DNA of 34,834 bases from an uncultured Oscillospiraceae bacterium. GTDB lineage: Bacteria; Bacillota; Clostridia; Oscillospirales; Oscillospiraceae. The notes beneath the pieces were generated by a model. That model was not told the DNA's origin. It saw only the letters and a program-made list of their open reading frames with translations, and made no database searches. Positions 8,312 to 15,637 of the stretch are shown one piece after another; position 1 is the stretch's first letter, and every line of letters begins with the position of its first letter. The DNA lies in NCBI GenBank assembly GCA_947631395.1, contig CANRLF010000021.1:1-34834 (forward strand), read 5' to 3'. Made by a program: the position numbers and the translations under genes.

Positions 8312-8629
8312 TCAGAATATGCCCTTATTGTACTTTTTCTGTGTCGAAACGAGAAGTACTGTTCCGATTATAAGTCCCGCGAAGAGCAGGGCTATGGAGG
8401 CGATGAGGAGAGGGGGCGAGGTGCCGAAAAGAGCCGTGACGCCGCTCAGGAGGGGGCCCAGGGACATAACGAGAAGGGCCCTTCCGAAGGATTTACCGTA
8501 GGCGGACTTATCCGTGACGTTTTTTTGATGGTAGTCGTGTATAAGCTCAGTCCTGCCCCGGTATATCTCCACACCGAACCCGGCAAGAAGCGCCGCGCCA
8601 AGGAACATTATTATAGCGTAGATCGCCAT
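8312..8629 (-). CDS. Small membrane protein, DUF3784-like
   Basis: This 105-residue protein has three predicted membrane segments (about residues 3-22, 48-67 and 74-95). A polar loop after the first contains YRGRTELIHDYHQKNV and DKSAYGKSFG, which I recognise as typical of DUF3784 membrane proteins of Firmicutes. The function is unknown. A strong ribosome site (AAGGAGGG) and a well-formed promoter (8658-8686) support expression as a single gene. It is divergent from queH, and no functional link to its neighbours is evident. Confidence 0.75.
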   Translation of the reverse strand: MAIYAIIMFLGAALLAGFGVEIYRGRTELIHDYHQKNVTDKSAYGKSFGRALLVMSLGPLLSGVTALFGTSPPLLIASIALLFAGLIIGTVLLVSTQKKYNKGIF

Positions 8630-8657
8630 GACAGATCCCTCCTTCCGTTACGGCATT

Positions 8658-8686
8658 ATTATACAGCGCCCGGCGGGGGAGGTCAA
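8658..8686 (-). promoter_or_regulatory. Sigma-A promoter of the DUF3784-like gene
   Basis: On the minus strand TTGACC (8681-8686) and TATAAT (8658-8663) are separated by 17 nt. Confidence 0.8.
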
Positions 8687-8704
8687 CGGGTTTTCGGGGG
8701 GTGC

Positions 8705-8733
8705 TTGCGTTTTTGGGGATGGGGGAGTAAAAT
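8705..8733 (+). promoter_or_regulatory. Probable promoter of queH
   Basis: TTGCGT (8705-8710) and TAAAAT (8728-8733) are separated by 17 nt, 27 nt before the queH start codon. Confidence 0.6.
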
Positions 8734-8760
8734 GTGGGTATTGGAAACGGAGGGGAGAGG

Positions 8761-9357
8761 ATGAGGGTGGATTTTAATAAGATGTTTGAGGAGCTGACGG
8801 AGGGGCTTGGGGGGAGAAGGCCGAGGCTGCTGTTGCACTCCTGCTGCGCGCCGTGCACAAGCGCGGTGCTGGAGAGGGTGCACCCGTTTTTTGACGTGAC
8901 GCTATACTATTTCAACCCCAACACCCACCCCGCGGAGGAGTATGAGAAGCGGGGGGCGGAGCTGCCGAAGCTGTTGCGGGCAGGGGGATATGAGGACGTG
9001 GAGATAATATGGGGGGAATACGACCCTATGGTCTTTTTTGACGCCGTCAAGGGGCTGGAGGGGGAGCCCGAGGGCGGGGCCCGGTGCGAGAGGTGCTTCG
9101 ACACGCGACTTTCCGGTACGGCGGCGAAGGCGCGGGAGCTGGGATTTGAATATTTCGGCACTACGCTCACGGTGAGCCCGCACAAGGACGCGGAGGTCAT
9201 AAACCGGGTGGGCCTGGGGCTTTCGGAGGAGTACGGCGTGGCCTGGCTTCCGGCGGATTTCAAAAAGCGGGACGGGTATCTGCGGTCCATAAGGCTGTCA
9301 CGGGAGTACGGCCTTTACAGGCAGTGCTATTGCGGGTGCGTGTTTTCAGCCGATTAA
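8761..9357 (+). CDS. queH: Epoxyqueuosine reductase QueH
   Basis: This 198-residue protein is the non-cobalamin epoxyqueuosine reductase of the DUF208 family, which carries out the last step of queuosine synthesis in tRNA anticodons. Conserved cysteines are present: HSCCAPC (Cys28, Cys29, Cys32), CERC (Cys109, Cys112) and CYCGC (Cys189, Cys191, Cys193); family members use such cysteines for an iron-sulfur/iron centre. GTTLTVSPHKD and FKKRDGY are also characteristic. The ATG at 8761 is chosen because GGAGGGGAGAGG is directly upstream; an in-frame GTG at 8734 has none. QueT follows behind a preQ1-type riboswitch, which fits a queuosine salvage operon. Confidence 0.95.
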   Translation: MRVDFNKMFEELTEGLGGRRPRLLLHSCCAPCTSAVLERVHPFFDVTLYYFNPNTHPAEEYEKRGAELPKLLRAGGYEDVEIIWGEYDPMVFFDAVKGLEGEPEGGARCERCFDTRLSGTAAKARELGFEYFGTTLTVSPHKDAEVINRVGLGLSEEYGVAWLPADFKKRDGYLRSIRLSREYGLYRQCYCGCVFSAD

Positions 9358-9417
9358 TGCAGAAATTTTATTAATTCTTTTTTCTACCCCTTGCGAAGTA
9401 TGTATTGTTATGGTAAT

Positions 9418-9492
9418 ATACCTCCGACAGGTTTCCACACCCTGTCCAGGCGCGGGTCGCACGCGTCTTCTAAAAACAAAAAATGGAGGTAT
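9418..9492 (+). promoter_or_regulatory. preQ1 riboswitch (class III-like) controlling queT
   Basis: P1 pairs 9418-9425 (ATACCTCC) with 9485-9492 (GGAGGTAT); the right arm contains the Shine-Dalgarno sequence of queT, so forming P1 hides it. P2 pairs 9426-9431 (GACAGG) with 9441-9446 (CCTGTC), closing a pyrimidine/A loop TTTCCACAC. A small GC hairpin (about 9449-9466) and an A-rich stretch (TAAAAACAAAAAAT) follow, suitable for a pseudoknot. The position before queT fits a preQ1 sensor. The loop resembles what I recall of the class III aptamer of Faecalibacterium-like bacteria; the class call is from memory. Translational control is inferred from the geometry. Confidence 0.6.
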
Positions 9493-9499
9493 CTTAACA

Positions 9500-10024
9500 A
9501 TGGATGGCAAATTTCCCGTTCGCAAGCTTGCCGTCGCCGCGGTAACGGCGGCGATGTACACGGCGCTGAGCTATGTGGCCTACACGCTCAACCTGGCCTT
9601 CGCGCCGGTGCAGTTCAGGCTTTCCGAGGCCCTGACGCTCCTGCCGTTCCTGTTCCCGGAGACGGCCTGGGGGCTGTTCGTGGGGTGTATACTTACTAAT
9701 CTGCTGAGCCAGTACGGCGCGGTGGACATAGTTTTCGGGTCCCTGGCGACGTTGATCGCCGGGCTCTGGACGGCCAGATGCCGCAACAAATGGACGGCGG
9801 CCGTCCCGCCGGTGGTCTGCAACGGGCTTATCGTCAGCGCGGTCATCGCCTACGCCCAGTCAGGCTTCGGGCCGGCCTTCATATCGGCGTGGGGCGTGAA
9901 TATTTTGACTGTTACCGGGGCCGAGGCGGTGCTGTGCTTCGCCCTTGGAGTTATACTCGTGACGGCCCTTGAAAAAAGCGGCGTCGCGAAAAGGCTGGGC
10001 GCCCGGGCGCCTGAGGCCGTATAG
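9500..10024 (+). CDS. queT: Queuosine precursor transporter QueT
   Basis: This 174-residue integral membrane protein belongs to the QueT (COG4708) family of ECF-type substrate-binding subunits that import preQ1 or other queuosine precursors. About five to six hydrophobic segments can be seen, and FAPVQFRLSEALTLLPFLFP is a family hallmark. The ATG at 9500 lies 10 nt after GGAGG, which is sequestered in the riboswitch stem. No terminator is visible between queH and queT, so both may be on one transcript with the riboswitch controlling queT translation. The energising ECF ATPases are not in this window. Confidence 0.93.
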   Translation: MDGKFPVRKLAVAAVTAAMYTALSYVAYTLNLAFAPVQFRLSEALTLLPFLFPETAWGLFVGCILTNLLSQYGAVDIVFGSLATLIAGLWTARCRNKWTAAVPPVVCNGLIVSAVIAYAQSGFGPAFISAWGVNILTVTGAEAVLCFALGVILVTALEKSGVAKRLGARAPEAV

Positions 10025-10050
10025 AAAAAGTTTCCTGTGAGGTGAGTGAG

Positions 10051-10920
10051 ATGAAGGTCAAAAAGGCTGTGATACCGGCGGCGGGGCTGGGCACAAGGAT
10101 GCTCCCCGCCACAAAGACCATACCCAAGGAGATGCTTCCCCTTGTGGACAAGCCGGTTTTGCAGTATATAATCGAGGAGGCGGTGGACTCCGGCATTGAG
10201 GATATACTTATCGTCACCAACCGCTCCAAGTCGGCTATGGACGACTATTTTGACTACTACCCGGAGCTGGAGCACCGGCTCATAAGCTCCGGAAAGGAGC
10301 ACATGGCCCATGAGCTCCGGGCCGTGGCGGATATGGCGAATTTCTTCTACGTCCGCCAGCGGGAGACGAGGGGCCTGGGCCACGCCATCGCCAGGGCCAG
10401 GCGCTTCATCGGCGACGAGCCCTTCGCGGTGCTGTTGGGCGACGACATAATGATGTCGAAAAAGCCGGTGCTGAAGCAGCTCATCGAGGCGGCGGAGAAG
10501 TATGACTGCTCCTGCGTGGGCGGACAGGCCGTATCCGACGAGGCGCTCCCGGCGTACTGCACCACGGACCTTGCACATGTGGAGGGGCGGGTCTACGACG
10601 TGAGGCACATCATAGAAAAGCCCCGGCCGGAGGAGGTCATGTCCAACTTCGCCATTTTGGGCCGGTATGTGCTGACGCCGGACATATTCGACATACTTGA
10701 CGCACTGCCCCCCGGGCGCAACGGCGAGATACAGCTGACCGACGGCCTGGCGGAGCTGTGCCACCGCCAGCGCATGGTATATGTGGACTTTGAGGGCCGG
10801 CGGTACGACACCGGCAGTCTGACGGGCTTTTTGGAGGCCACGCTGGACTTCGCGCTCCTCCATGAGGAGACGGGCCGGTGGCTGAGAGATTACATCAAGA
10901 ACAAGGCCGCGGAGCTCTGA
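10051..10920 (+). CDS. galU: UTP-glucose-1-phosphate uridylyltransferase
   Basis: This 289-residue nucleotidyltransferase makes UDP-glucose from UTP and glucose-1-phosphate for envelope glycans. The N-terminus VKKAVIPAAGLGTRMLPATK contains the nucleotide-binding GxGTRxxP motif and the conserved KEMLPLVDKP. VLLGDDIM carries the metal-binding aspartates, and later HIIEKPRPEE and the GEIQLTD motif are also typical. The ATG at 10051 is preferred over a GTG at 10042 because GAGGTGAG precedes it at good spacing. It is followed 24 nt later by a polysaccharide deacetylase and an ATP-grasp gene, consistent with a cell-surface polysaccharide unit. Confidence 0.95.
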   Translation: MKVKKAVIPAAGLGTRMLPATKTIPKEMLPLVDKPVLQYIIEEAVDSGIEDILIVTNRSKSAMDDYFDYYPELEHRLISSGKEHMAHELRAVADMANFFYVRQRETRGLGHAIARARRFIGDEPFAVLLGDDIMMSKKPVLKQLIEAAEKYDCSCVGGQAVSDEALPAYCTTDLAHVEGRVYDVRHIIEKPRPEEVMSNFAILGRYVLTPDIFDILDALPPGRNGEIQLTDGLAELCHRQRMVYVDFEGRRYDTGSLTGFLEATLDFALLHEETGRWLRDYIKNKAAEL

Positions 10921-10944
10921 GCTGACGGCGTTAGGAGGCGGACC

Positions 10945-12222
10945 ATGGGACTGTATGATCTGGCGCGGAAGGTGAACGCGAAGCGCAAGGCGCTGATAAA
11001 GGCCCGGGACGGCTTTGTGCCGTCGCCCGTGCGGCGGATCGGGCAGGCCTGCCCGCCACGAGACAGACGTCTCGTGGCAATGACCTTTGACGACGGACCG
11101 GACGCGCTGACGGTGGAGGGCCGGGACCGGGGGCTCACCCAGGTGATACTGGATGAGCTCAAGGAGTACGACGCCAAGGTGACATTTGACGTCATCGGCT
11201 CCACGGCGGACAACTACCCCGACGAAAAGGGGGAGCTGGGGACATTCATGTGGAGCGGCAGGGCATTTGACCACTACCCCAAATTCGGGGCAGACGGGCT
11301 GGCCGGGGCCAAGAACAGGCCGGAGCTAATAAGGGCGATACTTGACGGCGGCCACGAGATCTCAAACCACGGCTCCACCCACCGGCTGTTCGGACGGATG
11401 AGGGCCGTTTACGGCCAGAGGCACCATTTTGAGACCTTAGATCAGGTGGTGGGCGATCTTGAGGACCTGCACGGGTACCTTGAGCGGGAGTTCGGCTACA
11501 CCATGCGCCTTGGACGGCCCGCCCACTATATAGACAAGATCCCAGACGGGGCCAGCGCCTATGACGCGTACAGGATAATGGGCTACAACTATATGGCGGC
11601 GAGCTTCGACGGCGCCGGTTGGCAGCCGCTGGCCTCCTATGACCTGGAGGTCGACGCTATGGTAAAGCCACTGGAGAACGCCCTCCGGGCCGACCCGGAG
11701 AGCCTGAACGGGAAGATAATATTCCAAAAGGACGGCTCCAACATGGCAGAGCGCACACCCATCGCCGACGCCCTTCCGAGACAGCTCCGGCTCCTTCAGG
11801 ACGCGGGGTATCAGGTGGTGCCGGTGTCGGCGCTTTTGGAGGTGTCGCCCTTTGAGGATATGGACCCGGCCTCGGAGGAGGCGGAGAGCGTGAAATACCT
11901 GCTTTCCCGGGGCAGGGCGCCGGGATATAAGAACAACACCTTCCACGGCGAGAGGAACGTGACCGCCGGGGAGCTGTATATGATGCTCGCGGACCCCGAG
12001 GCACTGAGGGCCCGGAGGGCCATGAGCCCAAGGGAGCTCATGGCCGCCGCCGAGGCGGCATCCCCGGTGAAGCTGGGCGGCATCAGCGGCAGGGATCTGC
12101 TACGCGCGGCGGAGAAGCTTGGCGTCACGGTGGACGAGGGGCCGCTGAAGGACGCGGCCGCCGTCAGGCGCTCCGACGCCGCCGTATACGCGGCGCGGTT
12201 GCTGAGGGGCCTTTCGAAATGA
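10945..12222 (+). CDS. Polysaccharide deacetylase (NodB/CE4 domain) with C-terminal extension
   Basis: In this 425-residue protein the NodB deacetylase domain occupies about residues 42-300. Motif 1 TFDDGPD is at 47-53 and motif 2 HEISNHGSTH at 137-146, giving the metal site Asp/His/His; LGRPAHY probably represents motif 3. CE4 enzymes remove N- or O-acetyl groups from glycans. The family normally acts outside the cell, yet no signal peptide or membrane segment is visible. Residues about 345-425 are helical and end with SDAAVYAARLLRGL, somewhat like an SLH or other envelope-associated module. TAGGAGG precedes the ATG. Its stop overlaps the start of the ATP-grasp gene by 4 nt. Confidence 0.88.
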   Translation: MGLYDLARKVNAKRKALIKARDGFVPSPVRRIGQACPPRDRRLVAMTFDDGPDALTVEGRDRGLTQVILDELKEYDAKVTFDVIGSTADNYPDEKGELGTFMWSGRAFDHYPKFGADGLAGAKNRPELIRAILDGGHEISNHGSTHRLFGRMRAVYGQRHHFETLDQVVGDLEDLHGYLEREFGYTMRLGRPAHYIDKIPDGASAYDAYRIMGYNYMAASFDGAGWQPLASYDLEVDAMVKPLENALRADPESLNGKIIFQKDGSNMAERTPIADALPRQLRLLQDAGYQVVPVSALLEVSPFEDMDPASEEAESVKYLLSRGRAPGYKNNTFHGERNVTAGELYMMLADPEALRARRAMSPRELMAAAEAASPVKLGGISGRDLLRAAEKLGVTVDEGPLKDAAAVRRSDAAVYAARLLRGLSK

Positions 12223-13376
12223 AGCGGGCGATAGTCACGGACCTGCGCTACCGCATGGCCCTGGCTCCGGTCAGGACCCTGGCCGCCGCGGGCTATGAGG
12301 TCACGGGGGTCGAGACCGACGACATAGACCCAAAGATCGCCATCGGCTTTTACTCAAAGAGCCTTACGGACAAGGTATTTCTCCCGAAAGAGGGGTTCGG
12401 ACGGGCGCTTTTGGAGCTGTGCATTAAAAAGGGCGGCAAAAAGCCGGTGCTGGTGCCGGTGGGAAGGGCGGCCATCGACGCCTGCCGGAGGGTCCCGGAG
12501 CTGGCCGACGCCGCGGACTTCATAGTCCCGTCCGGCGCGGCCATGGAGCTTTCCGACGACAAGTGGCGGCTCAAGTGCCTTGCCGATAAGCTGGGCGTAC
12601 CCACGCCGGCCACCACGGCGCTGTCGGAGCACAGGGACATTGAGGAGCTGGCCGGGAGCGCCAAGTATCCGGCCTTTGTTAAATTCCGCAACGGGGAGCT
12701 CATGGGCCTCAAGCCCGCGGAGCGTTACCGCATCGTGGCCGGGCCCGAGGAGCTTTTACGGGTATATCCGCTTATGGCCGCCCGGGACCCGGATCCCATT
12801 GTGCAGGAGCGGGTCACGGGCCGGGACGTGGGTATAGCCTGCGTCACGGACAGGAACGCGGAGCTTGTGGACTACATCTGCTATGAGTCGCTGAGGGAGT
12901 TTCCCGCCTCCGGCGGGCCCACATGCCTTGCCAGGACCGTCAGCTCACCGGCGATGGTCCGGTACGCCAGGAGGCTTTTAAAGGCCCTGGACTTTACGGG
13001 CATATCCATGCTGGACTTCAAGGGCAGTATAGAGGAGCCGGAGCTGTTGGAGCTCAATCCCCGGGTGTGGGGCAGCGCAAATATTTGCGACACCGCCGGT
13101 TCCACGCTGTTTTTGAGCTACGCCAGGGCCGCCGCCGGGGAGGAGCTGCCTCCGGCGGGGCCGGAGCTTTCATACCGGGAGGGCGTGACCATGCGCTTCT
13201 CCCCGCAAAACGCCGCGTCCTTCATATCCCGCCTGAGAGCCGGAGCGCCACTGCTCTCAACAGCCGTGGAGTACATCCGCACGGCCCTTGACAGGTCCGT
13301 TAAGGACGGCTTCAATATCCCCGGCGACCGCGGGCCGTACAGACGGTATATTCTAAACCTTCTCTCCGGAAAATGA
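12219..13376 (+). CDS. ATP-grasp domain ligase
   Basis: This 385-residue ATP-grasp enzyme has a Rossmann-like pre-ATP-grasp domain (residues 1-105), an ATP-binding region with KYPAFVKFRNGE and IVQERVTGRDVGIACV, and a catalytic core with LDFKGSIEEPELLELNPRVW, where ELNPR supplies the Mg-binding Glu and Asn. ATP-grasp ligases join a carboxylate to an amine or similar nucleophile through an acyl-phosphate. Pairing by 4-nt overlap with a polysaccharide deacetylase suggests that one enzyme exposes an amine that the other acylates, but this is speculation. The stop codon sits exactly in the loop of the terminator 13361-13395. Confidence 0.85.
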   Translation: MKRAIVTDLRYRMALAPVRTLAAAGYEVTGVETDDIDPKIAIGFYSKSLTDKVFLPKEGFGRALLELCIKKGGKKPVLVPVGRAAIDACRRVPELADAADFIVPSGAAMELSDDKWRLKCLADKLGVPTPATTALSEHRDIEELAGSAKYPAFVKFRNGELMGLKPAERYRIVAGPEELLRVYPLMAARDPDPIVQERVTGRDVGIACVTDRNAELVDYICYESLREFPASGGPTCLARTVSSPAMVRYARRLLKALDFTGISMLDFKGSIEEPELLELNPRVWGSANICDTAGSTLFLSYARAAAGEELPPAGPELSYREGVTMRFSPQNAASFISRLRAGAPLLSTAVEYIRTALDRSVKDGFNIPGDRGPYRRYILNLLSGK

Positions 13377-13395
13377 TTTTCCGGAGAGATTTTTG
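13361..13395 (+). terminator. Intrinsic terminator overlapping the ATP-grasp stop codon
   Basis: The 13-bp perfect stem 13361-13373 with 13377-13389 (TCTCTCCGGAAAA) has the stop codon TGA as its 3-nt loop. Five T follow at 13390-13394. Confidence 0.92.
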
Positions 13396-13424
13396 TTGAC
13401 AGGGGAGGGGGGCGGTGGTATAAT
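13396..13424 (+). promoter_or_regulatory. Consensus promoter of the metY transcript
   Basis: A perfect TTGACA (13396-13401), a 17-nt spacer, an extended -10 (TGG) and a perfect TATAAT (13419-13424). The -35 box begins 2 nt after the T-run of the previous terminator. This is the closest match to consensus in the window. Confidence 0.93.
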
Positions 13425-13432
13425 ACGAATTA

Positions 13433-13452
13433 ACCTACTTTAGAAGTAGGTA
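13433..13452 (+). promoter_or_regulatory. Dyad at the metY transcription start, possible operator
   Basis: ACCTACTT (13433-13440) and AAGTAGGT (13444-13451) are inverted around TAG. The dyad lies about 8 nt beyond the -10 box, where a repressor would block initiation. With such a perfect promoter, repression, for example by a sulfur-responsive regulator, is plausible. The regulator is not identifiable. Confidence 0.5.
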
Positions 13453-13473
13453 ATGATGAAAGGGAGCGAACCC

Positions 13474-13575
13474 ATGACCTTTGAGCTTCTGTCCCGGCTG
13501 CGGGAGAATTTCAGATTTGGACGAATGTGTACCTTGTACGCGGGCGGATGCCGTTCCGCGACGTTTTCCTGTTGA
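13474..13575 (+). CDS. Small Cys-containing leader ORF upstream of metY
   Basis: This 33-codon frame (MTFELLSRLRENFRFG, then RMCTLYAGGCRSATFSC) starts with ATG 8 nt after GGGAG and ends with TGA 38 nt before metY. It contains three Cys codons, the last just before the stop. It lies on the transcript made by the consensus promoter. A peptide with Cys in front of a sulfur-assimilation gene suggests translation-dependent sensing of cysteine, but no terminator hairpin is evident in the short spacer. It could also be an independent small protein. An in-frame ATG at 13453 would add seven residues. Confidence 0.5.
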   Translation: MTFELLSRLRENFRFGRMCTLYAGGCRSATFSC

Positions 13576-13613
13576 CCAACTATATATAAAATATTCGAAA
13601 AGAGGTACACATC

Positions 13614-14894
13614 ATGTCAAACTATAAATTCGAGACTCTTCAGCTCCACGTGGGGCAGGAGCAGGCCGACCCCGCTACGGACTCCCGGGCGGTGCCCATA
13701 TACCAGACCACCAGCTACGTGTTCCACAACTGCCAACACGCGGCGGACAGGTTCGGGCTTGCCGACCCCGGCAATATATACGGGCGGCTCACCAACTCCA
13801 CTCAGGACGTGCTGGAAAAGCGCGTGGCGGCTCTGGAGGGCGGCGTGGCGGCTCTCGCCGTTGCCTCCGGCGCGGCGGCTATCACATACGCAATCGAGGC
13901 GCTGACGCAGAAGGGCGACCACATCGTGGCGCAAAAGACCATCTACGGCGGGAGCTACAACCTGCTGGCCCACACGTTGCCCCTCTATGGCGTGGAGACC
14001 ACGTTTGTGAATATACACGACCTTTATGAGGTCACGTCGGCCATAAGGCCAAACACAAAGGCCATTTTTATTGAGACGCTGGGCAATCCCAACTCCGATA
14101 TTCCGGACATAGACGCGGTGGCAAAGATAGCCCATTCCCACGGTATCCCCCTTGTAATTGACAACACTTTCGGCACGCCGTATCTCATCCGGCCCATAGA
14201 GCACGGCGCGGACATCGTGGTGCATTCGGCCACGAAGTTCCTGGGCGGCCATGGTACGACACTGGGCGGTATAATCGTGGACTCGGGGAAATTTGACTGG
14301 AAGGCGTCCGGCAAATACGCGCCCATCGCGGAGGCAAACCCCAGCTACCACGGCATATCCTTTGTGGACGCGGTGGGGCCGGCGGCGTTCGTCACGTACA
14401 TACGGGCGATTTTGCTCCGGGACACCGGAGCGACGATAAGCCCATTCAATGCCTTCCTGCTTTTGCAGGGCATCGAGACGCTGTCCCTGAGGCTTGAGCG
14501 GCACGCGGAGAACACGAAGAGGGTGGTGGAGTATCTGGCCAATCATCCGCTGGTAGCCAAGGTCAATCACCCGAGCCTTCCGGACCACCCCCAGCATGAG
14601 CTTTATAAGAAGTACTTCCCCCAGGGCGGCGGGTCCATATTCACCTTTGAGATAAAGGGCGGCAAGGAGGCGGCGTTCAGGTTCATCGACAGCCTTGAGA
14701 TATTCTCTCTCCTCGCCAACGTGGCGGACGTGAAGTCACTGGTGATACACCCCGCCTCCACCACCCACAGCCAGCTCTCCGAGTCTGAGCTTACTGACCA
14801 GGGCATCACCCCGGGCACCATACGCCTCAGTATCGGCACGGAGCACATCGACGACATAATAGCCGATCTGGAAAAGGGCTTTGCCGCAGTGTAA
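13614..14894 (+). CDS. metY: O-acetylhomoserine sulfhydrylase (PLP enzyme)
   Basis: This 426-residue Cys/Met-metabolism PLP enzyme converts O-acetylhomoserine plus sulfide to homocysteine. The length and the N-terminus (ETLQLHVGQEQADPATDSRA) match the O-acetylhomoserine/O-acetylserine sulfhydrylase branch rather than shorter cystathionine synthases. YGRLTNSTQDVLE is the conserved substrate/PLP region, and the Schiff-base lysine is Lys208 in SATKFLGGHGTTLGG. The C-terminal LVIHPASTTHSQLS is also diagnostic. AAGAGG precedes the ATG. It is transcribed alone from the promoter at 13396-13424 and ends at a bidirectional terminator. Confidence 0.95.
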   Translation: MSNYKFETLQLHVGQEQADPATDSRAVPIYQTTSYVFHNCQHAADRFGLADPGNIYGRLTNSTQDVLEKRVAALEGGVAALAVASGAAAITYAIEALTQKGDHIVAQKTIYGGSYNLLAHTLPLYGVETTFVNIHDLYEVTSAIRPNTKAIFIETLGNPNSDIPDIDAVAKIAHSHGIPLVIDNTFGTPYLIRPIEHGADIVVHSATKFLGGHGTTLGGIIVDSGKFDWKASGKYAPIAEANPSYHGISFVDAVGPAAFVTYIRAILLRDTGATISPFNAFLLLQGIETLSLRLERHAENTKRVVEYLANHPLVAKVNHPSLPDHPQHELYKKYFPQGGGSIFTFEIKGGKEAAFRFIDSLEIFSLLANVADVKSLVIHPASTTHSQLSESELTDQGITPGTIRLSIGTEHIDDIIADLEKGFAAV

Positions 14895-14904
14895 GAGGTT
14901 CGTT

Positions 14905-14949
14905 AAAAAATCCCCCGGGCGTCCCATTTTGGGAGCCCGGGGCTTTTTT
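14905..14949. terminator. Bidirectional terminator between metY and ktrA
   Basis: A long GC stem (14913-14920 with 14935-14942, arm CCCCGGGC, plus an inner TCCCA/TGGGA) has an A-run on the left and a T-run on the right. It can end metY on the plus strand and ktrA on the minus strand. Confidence 0.92.
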
Positions 14950-14965
14950 GTGTTGTGGCGTCGCC

Positions 14966-15619
14966 TTATCTCGATTTTCCGGCGAGCTTGAATACGTCGG
15001 TGGCTTTGCCCATTACCATTATGTGGTCGCCCTCCTGAAAGACGTAACCGGTGCCGGGGGTGGCGAGTATGGAGTCGCCCTGCTTTATGGCGATGATGTT
15101 GACGTTGTGCTTTTTGCGCACGTCCACGCCCACGATGGTGTTGCCGATCCAGGAGGCGGGTGTGTTTATCTCGTACATCGCCACGTCCTCGGTGAGGGGG
15201 ATGAAGTCAAAGATGTTGTCGGAGTTATACCTGACGGCCACGCGCTCGGCGATCTCGCGCTCGGGGTATATGACCTCGGAGGCGCCGATCTGCTTTAAAA
15301 GCTCCTCCTGGATGTCCTGAGTGGTCTTTGAGATCACCCGCCGGGCCCCGTGGCGCTTCAAAAGGGCCGTTATGACGAGGGAGGACTGGAAGTCCTCACC
15401 GGTGGTGACAAAGCACAGGTCGAAGTTCTCCACGCCCAGGGACGCCACCACCGGCTCCCTGGTGCAGTCGCCGATGGAGCACTCGGTGAAGCGGTTTGCC
15501 ATGAGCTCCACCTGTTCCGGGTCCTTGTCCACTATCATCACGTCGTTGCCCATGTCCTGCATCCTGACGGCCAGGTGCCTTCCGAAACGGCCGAGGCCGA
15601 TGACGAGAACTGACTTCAT
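14966..15619 (-). CDS. ktrA: Potassium uptake regulatory subunit (RCK: TrkA-N and TrkA-C)
   Basis: This 217-residue cytoplasmic regulatory subunit of a Ktr-type potassium transporter starts with a Rossmann fold, VLVIGLGRFGRHLA, whose GxGxxG motif binds nucleotide. Conserved acidic residues follow (VDKDPEQVE, IGDCT). The TrkA-C domain covers about residues 135-217. In this family, ATP/ADP or NAD binding to an octameric ring gates the membrane subunit. TAAGGAGG lies directly upstream of the ATG. It begins 18 nt after the end of ktrB, so the two form an operon driven from 17014-17042. Confidence 0.94.
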   Translation of the reverse strand: MKSVLVIGLGRFGRHLAVRMQDMGNDVMIVDKDPEQVELMANRFTECSIGDCTREPVVASLGVENFDLCFVTTGEDFQSSLVITALLKRHGARRVISKTTQDIQEELLKQIGASEVIYPEREIAERVAVRYNSDNIFDFIPLTEDVAMYEINTPASWIGNTIVGVDVRKKHNVNIIAIKQGDSILATPGTGYVFQEGDHIMVMGKATDVFKLAGKSR

Positions 15620-15637
15620 ATGAATACCTCCTTATTG

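Noticed and set aside
9391-9419. Promoter TTGCGA/TAATAT for queT
   Set aside because: Transcription from it would start inside the riboswitch P1 stem and remove its left arm; readthrough from queH or a less obvious upstream start fits better.
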